60,996 nucleotides of DNA. Source: an uncultured Roseovarius sp. (GTDB taxonomy: Bacteria > Pseudomonadota > Alphaproteobacteria > Rhodobacterales > Rhodobacteraceae). Each line of letters starts with the position of its first letter. The first letter of the stretch is position 1. The notes beneath the pieces were generated by a model. That model saw only the letters and a program-made list of their open reading frames with translations. It did no database searches and had not been told where the DNA came from. Below are positions 58,238-60,996 of this stretch, piece after piece. Location of the stretch: positions 1 through 60,996 of the forward strand of contig NZ_CANLER010000015.1 of assembly GCF_947489715.1 (NCBI RefSeq), in the 5' to 3' direction. Both the position numbers and the translations under genes were made by a program.

Positions 58238-58567
58238 GAGGTGATTCCCGTTTTCGCCCAATCTGGCGGGAAATGCCCGGCGCGTCGAGAGGGCGAATTT
58301 ATGCCTCAAGCGGACGGTCCGGCGCTCGGCCGGTAGCTGCGGCCAGTCGCCGTGCGCGGTGCCGGGATCAAGTGGCGGCCTTGTTCACGTTTCCAACGCA
58401 CGCTGCGTTAACCCGGTCAAACACCGATTTCGACTCCGACGTAATACCGACAAAATACCGACATGGGTTTTCCAGCGTTTTCAGCGTGTTAACCCGATTC
58501 TACAAGGGCAGGTGCATTTGCGCGGTTCTCCAGGCTCGGAGAATGGCTTGCAAACGCCCCTTTTGGT
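58238..58567. other. 330-base gap between the P450 gene and the saccharopine run
   Basis: It lies downstream of the P450 gene and upstream of the LYS1-like gene, both minus strand, so it should hold the promoter of the latter. A local direct repeat is visible: ATACCGACA occurs twice, about 12 bases apart, near 58450. GTTAACCCG also occurs twice, near 58405 and 58490. No gene or hairpin terminator is recognised. Confidence 0.4.
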
Positions 58568-59920
58568 TCAGACCGCTTCCGCTTCAAGCCAGACGCCACC
58601 CTCGGGGCGCAGGGTGATGATCATCACCGGATCGGGGTCTCGCCCCTCGACCGGGGTAAAGCGAAAACGCGAGAGTAGCGTTGCCAATATGATCACGGCC
58701 TCCTGCAGGGCAAAGCTGGCACCGATACAGATGCGTGGCCCATCGCCAAACGGCAGATAAGCATAACGTTCAATGGCCTTGCGGTCGGCGAACCGATCGG
58801 GACGAAAGGCATTCGCGTCCTCCCACAAAAGTTCGTTTCGATGCAGCGCATAGATCGGGATGATCACCGTATCGCCGGGCTTCACCTCGCGCCCGCAAAG
58901 CGTATCGGCGGCCTGCGCCGTGCGGGAAATCATTGCCGCAGGCGGGTAAAGCCTCAGTGCCTCATCCGCGATCATACGGATAAAAGGCAGCTTGGCGACA
59001 TCCGCCCCCGTGGCGGCACGGCTTTGCAATACGGATTGTACCTCAGCGCGGGCGTGGTCCTGTACCTCCTGATCGAAGGCGCAAAGATAAAGCGACCAGG
59101 CCAGCGTAAGCGCTGTCGTCTCATGCCCGGCCACGATGAAAGTCAGCAGGTTATCGCGCAGCTCGGCAGTGTTCATCTGGCGCTTGGTTTCGGGGTCTTC
59201 CCCCGCCAACAGTAGATCCAGCAGATCGGGCACGCCCTTGCTGCCCCGCGCGCGGCGGGCGTCTACTGCCTCATCGGCCACGCCTTTCATCTGTGCCGTT
59301 GCCTTGCCGGTCATCATCCGGCCCGGACGCGGCACCCAGTCGGGAAAGCCCAGGATGTCGAACAAAGAGATCTTGCCAGCCTCGGCTATGTAGGCGTCGA
59401 TGGACCGATGCACCGCCTGCCCGTCAAAGGTACCATCGCCGGAAAACGTCACCTCGCTGATCACGTCAAAAGTGGTGCGCACCATATCCTCGGCCATGTC
59501 TACGGCGCGCGGACCAGCAGCGGCGATTCTGTCGCAACTCCGCTCGGCCGCATCGGCCATGATCGGCGCCAGGTTCATCACGTTGCGATGCGAAAAAGCC
59601 GGGGCAGCGGCGCGACGTTGCCATCGCCAATGTGCCCCTTCGGCGATGAAAAGACTATCGCCGATCGCCGGACGCAGCATGTTCTTGGTAACGATGGATT
59701 TGGGGTAATTGTCGACGTTTTCCAACAGCATCTGCCGGATAGCGCCCGGATCCATCACCATGTGCCAGCGCTTGCCAGTGCGGCCAGATACCATCGGCTG
59801 CTTGGTGGCGATATGCGGAATGATGCTCAGCAGGTTTTCACGCGCCGCTTTCAGGCTTTGCCAGATGCTCATTGGTTCGGTCACAAGTGGGACGTGAACA
59901 GGCAAGTGTGCGGCGGTCAT
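58568..59920 (-). CDS. Cytochrome P450
   Basis: A 450-residue soluble P450 monooxygenase. The oxygen-binding I-helix motif is FIVAGHETTALTLAW; the ExxR pair is in IADEALRLYPPAA; the haem loop FGDGPRICIGASFALQEA carries the thiolate Cys398. The overall order and HWRWQRRAAAPAFSHRN in the N-terminal part recall CYP4/CYP102/CYP110-like fatty-acid or terpenoid hydroxylases. ATG at 59920 follows AAAGG; an upstream ATG at 59974 would add 18 residues. No ferredoxin or reductase partner lies nearby. Divergent from the lipoprotein gene. Confidence 0.93.
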   Translation of the reverse strand: MTAAHLPVHVPLVTEPMSIWQSLKAARENLLSIIPHIATKQPMVSGRTGKRWHMVMDPGAIRQMLLENVDNYPKSIVTKNMLRPAIGDSLFIAEGAHWRWQRRAAAPAFSHRNVMNLAPIMADAAERSCDRIAAAGPRAVDMAEDMVRTTFDVISEVTFSGDGTFDGQAVHRSIDAYIAEAGKISLFDILGFPDWVPRPGRMMTGKATAQMKGVADEAVDARRARGSKGVPDLLDLLLAGEDPETKRQMNTAELRDNLLTFIVAGHETTALTLAWSLYLCAFDQEVQDHARAEVQSVLQSRAATGADVAKLPFIRMIADEALRLYPPAAMISRTAQAADTLCGREVKPGDTVIIPIYALHRNELLWEDANAFRPDRFADRKAIERYAYLPFGDGPRICIGASFALQEAVIILATLLSRFRFTPVEGRDPDPVMIITLRPEGGVWLEAEAV

Positions 59921-60034
59921 GGAGATACCTTTCGTTTCTGCCATAGATATAGGAGGGGCACGGGGAACGGGCAAATGATTGCACTGAAACCCAGGCTAAG
60001 GTATCCGAATAGTCAAAGCAGCGAGGGGCAGCAG

Positions 60035-60799
60035 ATGTTTCGATTGATTACCATGGTCCTTTTCGCGTTGGCATTAGGCGCCTGCACCAATCCCAATGAC
60101 ATCGACGAGACCCCGACCTACCTGGGCAATTTCCATTTTGGCCATAACGTGGTTGTTGCGCCAAATCTGACAAAAGGCCCTGCTTCACGCGATGCCAGCA
60201 AGGAAGAGTGGATTACCGCGATGAAGGAGGCGATGGACGAGCGTTTCCGGCGATACGAGGGTGAGAAGCTCTATCATCTCGGGATTAGCGTCGAAGGTTA
60301 CGTGTTGGCCATTCCGGGCGTTCCGATCGTGGCCTCACCGAAGTCGGCGCTGATCCTTAATGTGACCGTCTGGGACGATGCAACACAAAGCAAACTGAAC
60401 GAAAAGCCGGAGTTGATCACCGTCGTTGAAAGTTTTTCCGGCCATACCATCCTTGGCTCAGGTTTGACCCAATCCAAGAAGAAACAGATGCGTAACCTGA
60501 CTCAAAACGCCGCCAAACTAGTTGAGAACTGGTTGTTCGATCAGAACAATGAATTCGGATGGTTTGAATCCGACGGTCGGCCCGCCAAGGAAAAACTGTC
60601 ACTTCTGGGCAACCCGCTGAAAGACGCGTCGGAAACTGAAGCGACGACGGAAGACGCGCCTACGGAAACCGAGGCGTCGGAAGACGCTACATTGCCGGAA
60701 GCGCTGGAAGCACAACCTGAAGCCTCCAGCGAGGCCGCCGCTGCCGCCGCTGCTGCTGCAATTGTGATTGAAGAGCCGGAAGTGACGCTATCAGAGTAA
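60035..60799 (+). CDS. Lipoprotein with acidic/alanine-rich C-terminus
   Basis: A 254-residue protein without a known family. The start at 60035 follows GAGGGG. The lipobox FALALGAC places the lipidated cysteine at Cys17. Residues 20-190 look globular (YLGNFHFGHNVVVAPNL, ITAMKEAMDERFRRYEGEKL, FSGHTILGSGLT), and the last 55 are low-complexity and rich in Glu, Ala and Thr, with a run of nine alanines. The globular part could be a new domain; related proteins are common in Rhodobacterales as hypothetical lipoproteins. A short GC-rich hairpin with GTTTT lies just after the stop. Confidence 0.72.
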   Translation: MFRLITMVLFALALGACTNPNDIDETPTYLGNFHFGHNVVVAPNLTKGPASRDASKEEWITAMKEAMDERFRRYEGEKLYHLGISVEGYVLAIPGVPIVASPKSALILNVTVWDDATQSKLNEKPELITVVESFSGHTILGSGLTQSKKKQMRNLTQNAAKLVENWLFDQNNEFGWFESDGRPAKEKLSLLGNPLKDASETEATTEDAPTETEASEDATLPEALEAQPEASSEAAAAAAAAAIVIEEPEVTLSE

Positions 60800-60920
60800 G
60801 GCGCGAAAGGTGCCTGTTTTGACATGTAGCGCTTGATTTTCTGCGCGTGAAACAATAAACGGCGCGCGAAGATGACAATCGGGCCCGCACGGCCCCCCAA
60901 CAGACAAGGCGCCCTGAGAC
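60800..60920 (+). promoter_or_regulatory. Upstream region of tuf
   Basis: A perfect TTGACA lies at 60819-60824 but no clear -10 is found 16-18 bases on. AGGCGC-GAAAG-GTGCCT followed by GTTTT (60798-60820) may terminate the lipoprotein transcript. A GCCCTGAGAC sequence precedes the tuf ATG without a strong Shine-Dalgarno. No tRNA gene is present here. Confidence 0.35.
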
Positions 60921-60996
60921 ATGGCAAAGGAAAAGTTTGATCGTTCGAAACCGCATGTGAACATTGGCACGATTGGTCACGTTGACCACGGTAAGA
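60921..60996 (+). CDS. tuf: Elongation factor Tu, 5' end only (gene runs off the window)
   Basis: The first 25 codons of EF-Tu: MAKEKFDRSKPHVNIGTIG, then the start of the GHVDHGK GTP-binding P-loop, cut by the window end. The match is essentially complete. EF-Tu delivers aminoacyl-tRNA to the ribosome. It does not follow fusA here, so it is not the str-operon copy; many Rhodobacterales carry a second tuf copy before secE-nusG. Reading begins at ATG 60921. Confidence 0.97.
   Translation, partial: MAKEKFDRSKPHVNIGTIGHVDHGK

Noticed and set aside
59408..60034. Long upstream extension of the lipoprotein frame
   Set aside because: It lies antisense over the P450 coding sequence; the lipobox and Shine-Dalgarno place the true start at 60035.
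60800..60920. Possible tRNA gene before tuf
   Set aside because: No cloverleaf, T-loop (GTTCRA) or acceptor pairing could be found.

Overview
The window looks like a chromosomal segment of a marine alphaproteobacterium of the Rhodobacterales (Roseobacter group). The reasons are the chvI-chvG-hprK-rapZ-EIIA-HPr block next to pckA, the DUF6473 and short DUF1127 genes, an etfB-etfA pair near a 3-hydroxybutyryl-CoA dehydrogenase, an alphaproteobacterial-type small SRP RNA, and GC-rich coding sequence with AT-richer gaps. This placement is inferred from gene content; no search was run. The window ends inside a tuf gene. No tRNA, rRNA, CRISPR array or intact mobile element was found; a small IS3-type transposase remnant lies at the left edge.

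Layout. 0-8 kb: IS remnant, GltS glutamate symporter, two small exported proteins, a Tat-exported molybdoenzyme of the DMSO/TMAO reductase type with a fused C-terminal haem domain, and dnaX. 7.7-13 kb: PilZ protein, DUF202 protein, zinc metallopeptidase, tyrosine phosphatase, PHP hydrolase, SRPBCC protein and NudC. 13.3-15.35 kb: a 5'-nucleotidase/CpdB-like gene whose 3' end runs into the SRP RNA gene ffs on the same strand. 15.5-20.8 kb: a four-gene operon (TPR-like membrane protein, CotH kinase with a beta-helix, VTC-type polyphosphate polymerase domain, DUF4956 membrane protein) closed by a strong terminator. This is the best candidate for an undescribed system. 21-30.6 kb: fatty acid hydroxylase, LysR regulator with a cysteine synthase-like gene, a stretch of degraded genes, HD-GYP protein, sensor kinase, a RES/Xre toxin-antitoxin pair and an acyltransferase.

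30.6-37.1 kb: the nitrogen-PTS/ChvGI regulatory block and, divergently, pckA with repeated GCGCTAAC half-sites upstream. 37.2-40.3 kb: a protein resembling the pore-forming N-terminal domain of Cry toxins, a small exported protein with a GTAC repeat array upstream, and the hydroxyacyl-CoA dehydrogenase. 40.5-46.5 kb: DUF6473 gene, etfB-etfA, and a BCCT transporter paired with an orphan periplasmic binding protein behind a set of related palindromes. 46.5-61 kb: corrinoid adenosyltransferase, HIG1-like protein, SDR, SH3 protein, parC, two overlapping glycosyltransferase genes, aldehyde dehydrogenase, 1-Cys peroxiredoxin, DUF1127, a saccharopine dehydrogenase pair enclosing a SemiSWEET gene, a cytochrome P450, a lipoprotein and the start of tuf.

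Most genes fall in short same-strand runs with 1-30 bp gaps or stop/start overlaps. Several exact starts were moved inward from the longest reading frame where a Shine-Dalgarno sequence or family length favoured it; these choices are noted per gene.
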